The notes beneath the pieces were generated by a model. The model did not search any database, had not been told where the DNA came from, and saw only the letters and a list, made by a program, of their open reading frames with translations. Both the position numbers and the translations under genes were made by a program. Positions 12,186-25,700 of a stretch of DNA of 64,000 nucleotides are shown in pieces. Position 1 is the first letter of the stretch. Each line of letters opens with the position of its first letter. The DNA comes from Eopsaltria australis (lineage: Eukaryota > Chordata > Aves > Passeriformes > Petroicidae). The DNA lies in assembly GCA_034509425.1 (NCBI GenBank), contig JAVTVJ010000040.1, positions 5,753,001 through 5,817,000 of the forward strand. The letters are read 5' to 3'.

Positions 12186-14507
12186 ACATCATTAGCAACC
12201 TTCTCTGACAGAGCAGTCCCTTTGAAGATTCCCATGTTGAAAGCAGAAAACAGGTCTTCTTCTTAGAAGTGGAGAACTGTCCTTTGTGGGCAGACCATGT
12301 CCGATGTGTCACGCAATTGCCTAAAAAGAAAAAGAGGTAGAGAGAGACAAGAAGTATAGGTTCATTCAAAGACAGAAAAAAAGTAGAATTTATTCCAGAG
12401 CCATAAACTGAGAGAGAGCTAAACTTGGTGCTGGGAACTCACCCATGACACTGAAGTTGTCCAAAACTGCTGCTGGTGCCAGGAGTTCATCCATTTTTGT
12501 GCTAGGTTAGTGCAAGGCCCAGTAGTCGATGTAAAGTTCACTCTCGTGACCTAGAGATGATTATAAAAGTATCCTGGAAATGGGAAAAAATGTTTCTTTT
12601 TGTTGTCTCTTCTGTTCCTAATTTTTAAGCTATAGCAAATATACTACTTGGCTGGAGAAAGATACAAAATAGTCAATGGTCAAGAAAGGCCCTGAGAATA
12701 AATGATAATTCTCTCTCAGATCACAAAAAGCTAGAAGATGGAAGACTTAACAGAAAAAAAACTGAGAGATTATCCTCCTCATTCCATATCAACACCTGGA
12801 TGTATTTACATTCCAGAGAACTGTTGTGAAGGATATTTATCAAGAAGTTAATTTTAGTTGGAGTAAAACACTGAGCTGGGCTTAAGTCTAAAAGTAGACT
12901 TAGGTAGTTTTTTAGCTTGCCTATAACATCTCTTACAGGATGCAATGAGAGATTTTTTTTAACATTTTTGTGAGCCTTGCTAGTCCACTGAAAAAAGCCT
13001 TATAACAGCCATTACCTCATGGAGTGGTAGAGAAAAGATTCCTTCAAAAATGTTGAATGAGATAAGGGGAAAGAGAATATATCTGGACATGGTGAGAACT
13101 GAATTAAGGAATCTAAAATGAATCACAGACATGGAGAATTATGGAAGATGGATTGAGTTCAGTGGATTTGGTGAAGCTTATTGCTGCCACTCATGCACAG
13201 ATTATACTATTTTAAACACAGAATCCCAGAAAATGCATTTTTAGAATTTTTCTTCTACTTTAGGTGAGAAATAAATCAGATCCCTCAAACTTCATCTTTC
13301 CTGGGAAATATCAATATTTTTACAAACACCTCATTTATGGCAAATGAGCATGGACAAAACTGTATCAGGAAAGGGTGTCTGGAGGCAAAGACCTCCTGAG
13401 CTATAACAGCAAGACAGGTCAGGGACATTTCATGTTTAAATGTTGGTAGGATTCTCAGACTAAGAGTTCTCTGATGTATCCCAGCATAGCCTGGGTGTAA
13501 TATTAGCAATTACCTTACTCACATAATACTTTTGGAGTAGCACCAGCCATACACTTATTTAGGCAATCTTGCCAACATAACCTTAATACCCAATAAATAT
13601 GAGGGTACTCAATGAGTTCACAGGGCCAAAGTCACCAGGGAGAAGTAGGGTACACATAAAATAATTTCAGAATTAACTTAAGGATAGCTTAATTTTGAAA
13701 GTATTCTATAAAAGAAAGTTATTCTTCCAAATAAGAGATGGGTTAATAGCCAAGATTTCATGAGCAGCCCTTTATGCCTCATGTGCAGAGTTTCTCATAC
13801 AAACCCGTCCAGCCTGTCCAGCATTCCTCATTATTTCCCAGAAGGCAAGAGAGAGCCCTGGTTATTTATTGGCTCAAGTTTTTCATCACCTTGGTTGTAC
13901 ATGGCTAGGTTCCCCTTGGATGCCATAATAGGATTCATGTGTGGCCCTAAGGTATCTGGTAAAGGAATTAATTATTATTTCTTCTGCAATGCTTGAATGC
14001 CCAAATTATGAGGATTGGTAGTATCTCACATGTTGAGTGCAAAGACAAGTGAAATTTGAAATTGTTTTTTGAAAATCATTATAATGCAGAAATTTAAAAC
14101 TTAAAACAAAAACAAAATTTTAATACAAAATCAGAATTCCCCTAGAGAAAAATTTGCTCTTTGTCAAAATGTTGATTATTACAGGAAACGTATTCTTTGT
14201 TCTATCAGTTTTGGTGTATTGCTTTGAAAACACAACCTTTCATTGCATTTTCAATCATTTGGTAGAGTGTCTCCAAAGTTCCATCTAGATTTTGTGACAG
14301 TGACTATTTTAAATCATCATTTGAAATTCCTTTACCAAAGCAGATTTACAGTCACTGTGGACAAAATTCAAATGAACTATTGCTACTTTTATTTTGTAGA
14401 CCACTTAAATAATTCTAATAGGATAAAAAGAGTGGATGACCAAAAAGCCTGCTTTGGCTCTTTCCCATGTATTCTTTTCTGATGGCATAGGAAGCTAAAA
14501 ATTTTAT

Positions 14508-14580
14508 TTGACAATAGAAAAAACAAAAAAAAACAAATAAAAAAAATTTATGGGAAAAAAATAAGAAAAAAAATACTGCA
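14508..14580. repeat. A-rich low-complexity tract
   Basis: About 70 bases are nearly all A, with isolated C, T and G (AAAAACAAAAAA, AAATAAAAAAAA types). No adjacent retroelement body was recognised. The surrounding 14.0-14.8 kb is AT-rich unique sequence. Confidence 0.8.
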
Positions 14581-17500
14581 AGTAACCTATTCTCTAAAAA
14601 ATCTTCAAAACTAAAATGAACTTAAATGCAGAACATCAAGTTTATATAACCAAAGTCAAGAAAAGTCAAGAAATTCACAAAGTTTTCAACAATTACCAAT
14701 CATAAATACTCCATTCCTAATCCTGTTTCCTTGTTAAATGTGAATCTTAATAGATTATTGATTTTGCTGTAAAACCTAGACCATAAAATATACAAGATAT
14801 GCGCAGAGGTAGCATCAAGGTTGTTCTTGTAGCATTAACTTTTATGTTTCCCAACTCTCTGGATTTTAACTACAACCCAAATTATTACAGTTTTGTATTT
14901 GCAGTTCATGTAGTTCTTACTAAAATAAACTGCACCTTACCTTTAATATTTACCAACAGACTAGAAAAGTAAGGCAATGGTCTTTTTACTCCAGATCTGT
15001 TGTGACAGTCGTGACAAACATATGGATAAAAACAGTCTTACAAGCAGGATGCTTATCTGTTTTACTAGTTCAGAAAGGTTTGATTGATGTGAAAGACCAA
15101 GGTCTCTCTAAAGATAATTTAGCCATTTCCATACAGTTTACGCTTGTGTTAGCTGTATCCTGCAAGGGGACTCCCAGGGGGATTTTCTCTGACCTTCCCT
15201 CTAAAAGGTAACATATAAGAGATTCCTAAAGGAACCATCATCTAACAAGACTAATGATAGCTTCCATGCCTATTATCATTCAGTGAGAGTGAAAGAGACT
15301 TTAAAAATGCAGTACCACATTCCTCCCTTGATGTTTCTCATGATCTATTAAGGTATTAGATGCCAGATAAATTAATCATTAAAAACTTACAGTTAAGTCT
15401 TTACAAATAATAACCAGGTGTACTTTGATTATTTTTTATCTCACTATATATATTTATATATTTCTGTCACTAAGCACAAGTGATAAAGGACAATTTTTTT
15501 ATTAATGAGTGATGTCTAGTTGCAGTTCAGAGAAAGACCTATATTCTTCAGCTTTACAGTGCATTAGAAGGTTGGGAGGATTAAGGAAACCCATCCATTC
15601 TTCATTTCTGAAGTAGCTCATGGTTTGTCATTAAACTATGCTTTCATGCTATTTTAGGGAGTGTGAGCTATTGTGCTGACTCTTTATTACTGCATATAAC
15701 CTACCACTTGATTTATTTTTTCCTGATTGGTAGTACTTTGCTTAAAAGTTTCTCCAGTACAGTTGCTACACAGAATATTTTGAGAATTAATTTTTATTAA
15801 AAGAGTCTTCCTAGGTTAGCTTTTTTTTTAATATATAAGAGATGACTTGCATTAATGTTTAAACTCTTGTCACCATAATGTGATTATTGACATATTTTTC
15901 CCTGTTATCCAATGTATTTTTTAAATAAAATAAAAGCTCTTTCAGAGCAGTGATGACTTGTTGAATTGCACTGTTGTCATAAAGACCTATTTATTTTCTT
16001 CTGGGTTTGCATTCACTTAGTCCCATGGGGACCATGTGCCTGCATTTCTCCAGTGACCATGTTGCTTTCTAGAGATTTAAAGCTTTGACTTTAAAACAGG
16101 AAATTATTGACCTGCATGATTGGAACTTGTTTCCTGATGTGAACTAGTTCAGCTCTATTTCTAGATCCCTAGGTAAGCATGCATTTGCACTGAATTTGAA
16201 TAATTCTTGCTGTTCCTCCACTGGAATATGACAAATACAAATGTATTCAACAGACTAACTTTAAATACATTTTCAAATGCTGAAAATGTATTCCAAAAAT
16301 GTTGATTGTATTTTATTTGATTTCATAAGCCAGTATGTTTGTATTTTTCAATATGATGCCTCAATATCTGCCTTGTTTTATTTTATTAAAAGCCTTGATT
16401 TTTATCATGGAAATTTGGAAAAGTTGCACCAGAACCTAGACTTTGTTTAATCAATGGCACACAATCTCCCAGCTATAATAATTTCTCAGTATATAATAAT
16501 AGTTATAATAGAAGTATTTGTGATCTCCTGAATATTTCTAGTGGATCTATGTCTGCCACAGATTTAACAACATTTATGGCAATCCCTGCTAAACGATAAG
16601 ATGGACTGGTGGTAAAGGCAGTAAGAGCACAGCTGATTTTGGAAGTGGTTGCTCTGCATGGAAGTTAGGCAGAGAAGTGAGGTCGTGTGGAAAATATCTC
16701 TTACCACAAAGCTAATTTTCCCCCTAATCTACTGATTTCAAGCATACAGGAATGTGCATGATATGTAAGGAGCTTTATTGTGTGTGGTATCCTGGAGAAT
16801 ATTCAGGAAGAAAATATACACTTCCTCAATCTCCTTCATCCATAATCAGACAGCACGACAGATGCTCTGCTGTGCAAGTCTGTAACTGCCAACAGACACT
16901 GAGTGTTTGGTACTCGCTCCTTTGGCTGTGCCAAAGCTCTCCTCTGCTGTCCTTAAAACTGTGCAGAACACTGTCCTCATGGCTTTGGCAGAGACAATGC
17001 TAAATACACATCAGTGCCCCAGGTATCTACATCTGTGATGTTAAATGACATAGTAGCTTCCCTTTCTGAAGGCTGCAGAATTCAAATGGAAAAGGAAATT
17101 AAGAGATCAAATGAAGATTAGTGAATCAATTAATAATTAATTTAAATAACTGCAGTTCCCTGCCCCTCCCCTCCAATTATTTGAACATGAACTTCATTTT
17201 CACATCTTCTTTGGCAAGATTGTTCTTTAGTTCTGGGCATAATCCATAGCCTGATGAATAAACAGAATTAATACACCTGACACCCAAAAAGATATTTTTA
17301 GTGATGAAAATTTTAAGTGATGAGCAAACCTATGAAGACTGAGTTCTGATCTGTATGCTTATTCACATAACTTTAGATTTTACTTTACTGGGTTTTTTGA
17401 AAGATTTTACTCTGTTTCAACGGTTCATGTCTTCCACCCCACAGTAGGGTTCCAGTGCCAGTAGGAAATTCTTGGTGTTAGAGTAGTGCAATATAGAGCT

Positions 17501-17590
17501 TACAAAAGAAAAAAAAAAAAACCCAACTATTTTCTGGAGGATATTCCTGGCATCACACTTAATCTGTTACTATATTCAAACAAAACATGA

Positions 17591-17640
17591 GAAATTAATG
17601 AAAAATTAATGAAAATGAATTAATGAATTAATGAAAAATG
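17591..17640. repeat. Short tandem repeat of an ATTAATGAA-type unit
   Basis: Five or so imperfect copies of ATTAATGAA(AA) stand in a row. The unit itself contains an ATTAAT homeodomain-like core, so the array could bind such factors, but nothing else supports a function. Confidence 0.8.
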
Positions 17641-20263
17641 TCCTTTAGTTGGTAAATCTCATGGAGTCAATGGAGGAAGATTCTGCTCCAAGAGGCGTGA
17701 GCTGGGTAGCACAGAATATATCTGAAAGTTAACTACAATCCATTGATATGATTTAAGTCGGTTTTCATGTTAGGTGTAGGCTTTCTAAGAATCCTAAGAA
17801 TCTACCAGAATAGTCATGTAAATACTTGAAAATATTTTTGCATTATATATTATGAACCACTCACCCATCTCTATCTCTGGCACTTGATCAAAGAAAAGGA
17901 GATGTGAAATACCTTTACAGAAGAGCTGTCCTCAAGATTACACTTAGTGGAAGAGATAAAACTCCAGCAATTGTTACACTGCTTCATAGACATTCCTCTT
18001 CTTTCTTCTAATCCATTCATTTAGACAATAAGCTGAAGTGCCTTTTGTGGCAATGAAAATGTTTGATACACAAGATGAACCACCAATAATATTTACACAT
18101 ACATCAGTGGGCTTCATGTACCTCGAATTGGTGACCTCAAACTACTACAATGCCTGAAATGCCTTCCCTGAAGGTGAAAGGCCTAGTTTAATACTGGTCA
18201 GTAAAAGGAACAAAATATTATATATTTTTCATATTGTTGTAAAGAAATATTGAAAACTAGGAGTTGCATAGGCTTTTAGCCAAAAAAACTCCTTATCTAG
18301 AAAGACTGTGAGACAAGAAAAACAAGGTGAAAGACAAAATTACATCTATAATGTTGAGAGTCCCTACAATAAAGTAATATCACAGAAATTATAATATTAG
18401 TCAAAATTAAAAGAATTAATGATAGCACCTTTTGTTTCCTCTTTTGGATTCTTCCAAAGCTGGAAACCATCTTCATCCTATGCCTCTCTGGACATTTGCC
18501 TGATTAGAAGTCTGATCTAAGGGTACCATCAAGGACAGATCAGTTCTCAGGCAAGCTGAATTGCTTTTGAAGACGCTTTCCTCTCTCTCTAGCAGGGAAC
18601 AGCCTTAAAAATAGAAGTCTTAATTTTAGCATTTATTCCCAAGAAAGAAATAGAATAAATGGAAAAGAATACCCATAATGTATCAATCTGTTCATCTCCT
18701 TCAAACTGGATTCAGGTACAATGGTTAGCTGTAGAATGGCTTGCTTCTTATTCTGAGAGATGAAAGAAAAACTTTGTCTGTTTTTCCTTCATAGAGAGGG
18801 ATGAAATGCAGCTCTAAATGTCTCAGAGACTATCACTAAAGTTATTACACATTGTCTATTCAAGCTGGATACAGCAATGAAGAGGCTCAAGAGGCCATCA
18901 TGCAGTGTGGTAAGAAAGGCAAGAAGAGAGAGAAGAAATTCAGCATATTTTAATGCAGAATGTTTTTCTCTAAACAAAAGGAGTTCACTGTTGAAGATAG
19001 CACTGCATATCCAACATTTTTCCTGTTATCTCTGTGCAAGTATTCTGTGCATTGATTAATTATTATTTGGTAACCATGTTGCCCTTTCTAACATTTCTCA
19101 TTTGATTTCCTAAGTACCCTGTTGAAGACTTATGGTCAATCCTATAAACATAGAATTAATAATAGCCTGTAATGTTAATAAGCAATAAAACCTCGAACAT
19201 AACATTTATAAAAGGCACATGGGAATTTAAAAGTGTAGTATGGAGGAGATGTGGAATTGTGAGTGTGGAAATGATAGAGATACAGGGCACTGTCATAGGA
19301 AAAGAATGTTATATGAACAAAGGGCAGCGAGGAAGTGACAGAAAAGCACATCAGCGAACCATTCTTTTGCTATGTGGCCTGGCTGTTTCTAAGCATAATA
19401 AAAAGAAGAGATACAAGGGTAATAAAATTCATGCTAGACACATTTCTAAAGCGGGAACTGTCTGAAGAATTAAAAAAGCACTTTCCTCCTAAGTGTATTC
19501 ACCTCCAGTAGCAAGGTACAAAGGTACTACTGGTCCCTAGCTAATTTAAGGTATAGGCAGCTCTGTAGAAGGGCAATGTACGCATGGAGGAAAAACTTTA
19601 GGGCCATTCTGAGGAACATTTTTTTTCTCCTCTGTTCATTTTACGAATGTCTGTATTGTCACAAAATACTGTGAACAGTTTAGGAAGGGATTAATTTTGG
19701 ATGTCTAGAAACTGTATGTTTCAGGACTTGTGGGTATCATTCTTAGCATCCACAAAGGGTTTAGATCAGATGACTGTGTCTTGAGTTCTTCATTTTGTAA
19801 TAAAGTCTAACCTCACGTGTCTGTTAATGTAGAATTATGCTTTAACATCAGCTTCAGCATTAAAAAAACCATGGAGCAAGAAGTGTTCGATTTGCCATTA
19901 ATAGTAAATAATTATTTCCCCCCCCCATGTTCTACCTATTTCTTCTCTGCACCATATCTTGAAGCTTGACATTTACTTGCAATGAAAAATATGAATGTAG
20001 AGAAACCAATTTTCATGAAACTTTTGAAGAACTCAATCACTTGTGTGTTAACACAGGCATATGGAAAGTGTTCTGCAGCATCTCTCCAACAGACAACTGA
20101 TACACCAGCTTTAGGTCTCAGCCATGCCTTGACCCACTCTTCCTGCCTATTGTTTAGTTTTAAGGAATACAGAAAATGTATGGGGGTAACAAGAAAATTA
20201 TCAGGGAGATTTATAAAGAATCTTAAAAATGTCTTGATCACATCCTTACTGAAACCAGCCCTG

Positions 20264-20377
20264 CTAACCCTGAATGGGTAGACTTATTGCTACAGTAATT
20301 AAAGCCAAAACCAGTGCTCCAATCAGAAGAGCAGCTATTGTAATGAGGACTATAAATTTACACAAGGGCCCTTGATT
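20264..20377 (-). other. Candidate terminal exon encoding a transmembrane helix and stop
   Basis: After a moderate acceptor (CTGCTACTCTTGGTACGAAG) the minus strand reads NQGPLCKF followed by about 25 hydrophobic residues rich in I, L, A and V, then SLPIQG and a stop. It would be a single transmembrane helix with almost no cytoplasmic tail, suiting the C-terminus of a type I membrane protein. T-rich DNA often yields hydrophobic peptides by chance. The phase fits the 21.2 kb candidate. Confidence 0.22.
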
Positions 20378-20673
20378 CTTCGTACCAAGAGTAGCAGAAT
20401 GGAATAAAATAGACATACACACTCAGATGCACATGCACACACTCTATTGGAGGTATGAAGATTTTATTCAAGGTAAGTGTTTTAAGGATACAACTCAGAA
20501 AATTGAGATTTTAGTTCAAGTGCTTCCAACTGTTCTGTGGCATCTTGCTGTTGAACTTGAAGATGTTAGAGGAAAGAATTACCAAGAAAATAACTTAAAA
20601 GCATATATTCTAACAACAGTTTTTTGTATGGTTTCTCTGAGGAACTGGATGCATTCACATAAAAGAGGTCCTC

Positions 20674-20792
20674 ATTCCCTCCCTCCCTCCCACCCTCCCT
20701 CCCACCCTTCCTTCCTTCCTTCCTTCCTTCCTTCCTTCCTTCCTTCCTTCCTTCCTTCCTTCCTTCCTTCCTTCCTTCCTTCCTTCCCTCCA
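20674..20792. repeat. (CCCT)n/(CTTC)n microsatellite
   Basis: A short CCCT/CCCA-rich lead-in (about 20674-20707) is followed by roughly 20 nearly perfect CTTC tetramers to about 20787. The repeat creates artificial ORFs of LPSF repeats on the plus strand and KEGR repeats on the minus strand. It is a pure polypyrimidine/polypurine tract, which can form triplex DNA and is likely polymorphic in length. Confidence 0.97.
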
Positions 20793-21176
20793 TCATTTTT
20801 CCATAGAGCTACACATAGTTTACAGGAGACAGTCAAGTCCTGCTCACATTGAAGTCAGTGGCAGAAAAACATATTTTGATTTTAGGGAAATAAGAAGTTG
20901 ATTTGGAAATATCTGTAGGAATTTAATTGTTAAAAATTATTTAGAAATCCTTTACTCAAACGAAAAATTATTCAGGGCATTTCACTATCTGAAAGACTTG
21001 AGGTGACTAACATGTAGTTATTAATATAGAAATATTAGACAAAAGTTAAACATCTCAAATTAAATGGTTCTATAGAAACTGGTAACTCAAAAACATTTCC
21101 AGCTTTAGAAGAAATACTTCTCCTTGCCCTTGGTGTAAATACAGCAGTTTTGAAAACAACAACAACAAATACTTAC

Positions 21177-21300
21177 AAAACCAAGAATTGGTGCTGAAAT
21201 TCCTGTGTAGCCAACATGAAACTGGTTAATGTCTAATGTGGACATGATTTTCATGGAACAATATGCACCAACCATGCAGTAGACCTCAAAGTATAACTGT
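21177..21300 (-). other. Candidate coding exon (124 bp)
   Basis: The minus-strand acceptor CTGTTTTCATGTGCCCAG and a perfect GTAAGT donor bound an open segment. It reads QLYFEVYCMVGAYCSMKIMS and then INQFHVGYTGISAPILGF. It ends in phase 0, which fits the hydrophobic candidate at 20.3 kb. Unrecognised. Confidence 0.25.
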
Positions 21301-22197
21301 CTGGGCACATGAAAACAGACACAGTCAAAAATCAGAAAAAAAAATTGGTTAAAGAGGATTTTGAGTCAAAGTTAACAGAATTGTCTGTAACTGTAGCTCT
21401 TAACACCTTAAATTAGGTGAAAGAAGGCATTAAGTTCTGTTATTGAATACACAGCTTAAAAACAGGGACTAGTAACCCACAGCATCTCCTCCAGTGTTGC
21501 AACCCTGTGTCATTTGATCCACAGGCTGGGAACTGATTGCACTGAAACAGATGTGCCTGTGCATGTGAGAGAGGAGCAGGGGAAATGATGTGGAAGGAGT
21601 AGGAGCAGTGGAGACACAGTTACAAACACAGAGCCTGTGTGTCACTGTGTACTAAGTACTGCCTTTAAAGGAGCCTGCAACTGCAAATACGAAAAGTCCT
21701 TTCTGTTGCTTGATTCTTGTTGCTGTCTTGAGGAAATAGGTCTGGGTTCCTTTGGAAATAAACAGGAAGACTTCTGAGACTCTGCTGATGCATTTTTTCC
21801 TCCCAAAAAACAGTCCACAGGGTCCTGAGTATTGGCTAAATGCTTAGAACAATTTAAACTATTTAATATTCACATTTTTTAATGATAATATGTCTCGTTC
21901 AGCTTCTCATTTACATATATTAGATGTCTTTCCCAATGTGCAATCAAATATTTCTATTTTGAAATATTTATTTTTCAATTTTTTTTATTACTTTTCTTTA
22001 TATGTCAATACACTACAGATAGGATGCTTTGATACTTCTGGTGCATGTTTCAAGATAAAAAAGGATGAAGTATCAGTCCATATATCTTATGACACCACGT
22101 TTTTATCACATTTAGAACAGTAGATAGCAGTGGTGTCACAGCATGTGTTAACAATTAGCAGATGATTCATTTTAGTAGCAGCTTTTCTGTAAAGGCT

Positions 22198-22702
22198 TCA
22201 ATATTTCTCAGCACTAGGACTGTGTCCTTTGACTAATCTGCTTATTTTACTGTCCAAACCAAGGCTTGCCCATTCTTTGAATTTCATGTTTACATTCAGA
22301 AGCCTTTTGACTGCAGGTTTGGGAAGCACCAAATGCTTCTCCATCTGGAAAGGTAATTTTAATCCCCGAGATGGACTTGCTGACATGAAAACAACATATT
22401 TGGAATCACTGCCAACTCTGGGCCAGTCCTTTGCAAATGGCACTTCAGGCACAGGGCATGGGAAATAGACTTTTATTAACCACACGTCCTATTTATAGAA
22501 AAGAAAATAATTACTAAAGCATATTATTCACTTGTTTTGTCTATTTATTAGTGCCATTTTCCCCTTGTTTTCCACAAAGTAACTTTAAATTGGGAAGCAG
22601 GATCTTTGAGTAGCTGCCTGCCACCAGAGCCACCAATGTTAAGTTACATAGGGAGATGCTGAGTCCATCCTCTCCCGAAGGGAATGATATATAGGCTCAT
22701 AT
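22198..22702 (-). other. Two candidate exons joined in frame (22702-22648 and 22488-22198)
   Basis: On the minus strand, TTTTATTTTCTGTTCTTGTCAG is followed by 55 bases ending CCCTAT|GTAACT (YEPIYHSLRERMDSASPY). After a 159-base gap, TTTTCTTTTCTATAAATAG leads into a frame open for 96 codons to a stop (DVWLIKVYFPCPVPEVPFAK...). The junction is phase 0 and gives ASPY-DVWL. A donor-like AAT|GTAAAC lies in frame inside the second exon, so it need not be terminal. This DNA is also open for 79 codons on the plus strand, which weakens the coding argument. No family is recognised. Confidence 0.28.
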
Positions 22703-25700
22703 CTGACAAGAACAGAAAATAAAAACAGGGCTGTATAACCACACAGAGCAGGAGGTTGCCTCAGGCAGCAAAATATAATGGGCTGCAAAGTGTTAAGAGA
22801 CTGTTTATGCACTGGCTGCCTATTGTGCTGCCCCAACACAAATTATTTCATCCAGATAAAATTGCTCTGAAGTATGTAACCATATCTATGTGTAACTGTA
22901 GGGAGGTGTCCTAGAGCAGAATGTTCTGCTTTTCTTACTGCAATTATTTGTCTCTACAGCTTTACCTGGGAGGCAACACTTTCAAAATTGTCTTGGGTAG
23001 AGGTATCCACATATTTTTTCCAGCTGGGGAACATGCTGGTTTTTTGCTGCAAGCCGGAAGACCACATATAGACTGTTTAGGGTGGAGCAAATTAAAGCTG
23101 CTCCCAACTAATATGAGAACTCGTGTTTTAAAGCCACAGCTCCCACCTCAGTTTGATCCAAGCAACTCTGCTAGAATCAATACAGCATATGGAATGCTGG
23201 GATCTTGTCAGAGTGGTCTTATGCACCATTCATCCCTTGACTGTAGCTGGCACTCATAGCTAGGACAGCTGTAGGGCCTCGAGAATATCCAGTGTTTGAC
23301 TGGGCTTCTGATATGAATGTACAGTGTTAAGTCTGAGATCAAATAATTGGTTGAAGCTCACCAGTAGACGGAGCTGCTGCTAGAACAAGAACTGTCTTAA
23401 TCTAAAGTCTCAATAACGTTGTGTCCATTCTATTTGAAGACACTTGTCCCCATCTTCAATGTCTATACACCTTTGTTATTTATATATTTGCACCAGTATT
23501 TCCATCAATTTATCTCATAAAGTTGTAGGGGGGTTTGGGCATTGCAGTCAATGCTTAATTTATGGAGCAGTAACTGTCCAAAATTGCCTATAGCTTTTAG
23601 TTCACAGTTTTCATTTTAGAGTTGAAAAAACACATGAAAATCTGCAGCAATTTGATTAATAGGCCCAGGGTAAGATTTTAACTTTTTTCCTCCTTTTTTT
23701 TAACCATAATTTTTCCTGTAGAAAATCTTTAATTTTAAGTTAGTTCAGCCTTCATACTCAGATATGCTTTATCTCACAGGGTGAAAAGGTGAAAGGTGAA
23801 GTTGGGTTTGAAAAGGGCTGGTTATCAGTTACATGGTCAAAATTTTAATTTCCAGTGCACAGCAGCCTGAACGAAATGAAAAGGCATTTCTACAAAAATA
23901 ACAACGGGAGCTTGACAAATGAGACAAAACTTTTCCATTAATATTTTGTTTAAAATTTACTTTATTTTGTACATCAATGAATATGCTTTGTGTGTGTGCT
24001 GATTTACTGCAAACATTGGAAAAATTGAATTTGAATGTCACAAATAGAAAACCAATTTCAGAAAGATATGTTTAATTCCAGGCAGCAACAATCCTCTAAA
24101 TCCACATGCAGAAGTAGCTTGTGCTGGAAACTCTAGGGGGCTCATCCAAACATTGGGAAAAAATCTGTTCTATTCTAAGTAAGTTTTGAACACGTACATG
24201 CATATGTACTGACATTGTAAGAACCCACTAGTGTAAATTTCCGTACGCATCCTACGCTAACCTACAATTTGTAGTATAAAACACAAGTCCTCTTTAATGT
24301 TTATTCTGTGTTTGAGAAAACAATTCATCAGTCATTTAAAAGCCTCAATTCTTTCAGCATCAAACTAACACAGGAAAGGTAAAATGTGAAGGAAAGAGAA
24401 CCCTCCAAAGCAGCTCTTATAGAAGAGAAGAGTGCTGAGGCAAAATAGATGTGAAAAGTCTCTGCTAGATTCAAATCATCAGCTTGCTGTAGTGTTTAGC
24501 TCCAAATAAACATTTACTTTTTCATTAATTCTAAAGGTCTAGGACTATACAACCACATTCTTCATTTTGTATTAGTGATCCCATAATTTTTGTTATTTTT
24601 CATTTTTTGTCATTACTAAAACCCCTCAAGGCTCTTCTTGTATTCTGAAGTTTCAGGAAATCTTTGAAATCCTCTGGGGGCCTGTGCTCTCTGATGAGGT
24701 ATCATAGAGGCATCAAATAGAGGAAGGAAAAGAAAAAATAAAGTAAAAAAACCAGGATTCAAACAAAAAGTACATCGACTTTCTTTTTTACCACAGGGTA
24801 GATTTTTAAATCTTGAAACTATATTAGTCATAGTACAGGAGGATATAATATGAAAGGTCTGATTTATCTTCAAATATGCCAAAGTGTACAGTTTCACAAA
24901 GAAAAATTTTATAATCTGCAGGTATTAAATAAATTAATAGTTTTCTTACTTGGAAATCATTTTTCAAATGCTTACAAGAGCTGGGACGGGAATGCATTTA
25001 AAACAATGGGGGATCAAATCTTAAATTAGAAAATTGTATTCAGTCTATTATTATTTGATATATTAAATTATAATATGCTAGATTTCTACTTTTATTTTGT
25101 GCAGGTATATTGAATATTTGAACAAGGAACATCAGGAAAACAAATTAAATATTAGGCTTATTTAAAGATAACTGAGAAGTAGGTGATGAGATGTCTGTTG
25201 AAATGAGTCTAGACTCAAATACTTCCACTGAGAAAATACAGTCATATAACAGAAAAATTAAGGCCAAATGTAGAGTTATATTGGCAAAGGCAGAAAAAAA
25301 ATTTTTAAGCTTTAGGTTTTTACAGCTCAGATGACACAGTGTAATATCCCTGCTCCTAGTGTAAGTAAACATGTGTTATCAATATTCACAGTCTTTGGCC
25401 CATAATCTTAATGTATTAAAAAAGTTGTCTAATTGGACAGCATTTTGAAAACTTCTTTGTCACTACCATAGGAATAACTGAGTGTACCATCCTACTCTAA
25501 GTCACCTCAGCCTTTGGCAAAGGCTCTCCTTCCCCACAGACATCATCAAATTATTCCACCTGTCTTCATTATTGCAGTAATAGTAACAAATGCTACTGGG
25601 ACAAGTCAGCATTCATTGACATCATTGATCTGACATGTTGAATTATAACAGTAAATATTAAGTTACAGTTAAATTCCCTGCACATGGTCAAACAGAAATC

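Larger units (their letters stand above)
12186..20263. other. Unique intergenic or intronic DNA
   Basis: Besides the A-rich tract at 14.5 kb and the short tandem repeat at 17.6 kb, the stretch shows no supported gene or LINE piece. ORFs are short and lack paired splice signals. A run of nine C residues lies near 19918-19926. Confidence 0.5.

Noticed and set aside
12007..12369. 120-codon minus-strand frame rich in K, E, R and G
   Set aside because: It is the purine-strand reading of the pyrimidine tract at 12.03-12.19 kb; the composition explains the lack of stops.
20427..20852. 141-codon plus-strand frame with LPSF repeats and the matching minus-strand KEGR frame
   Set aside because: Both are produced by the (CTTC)n microsatellite.
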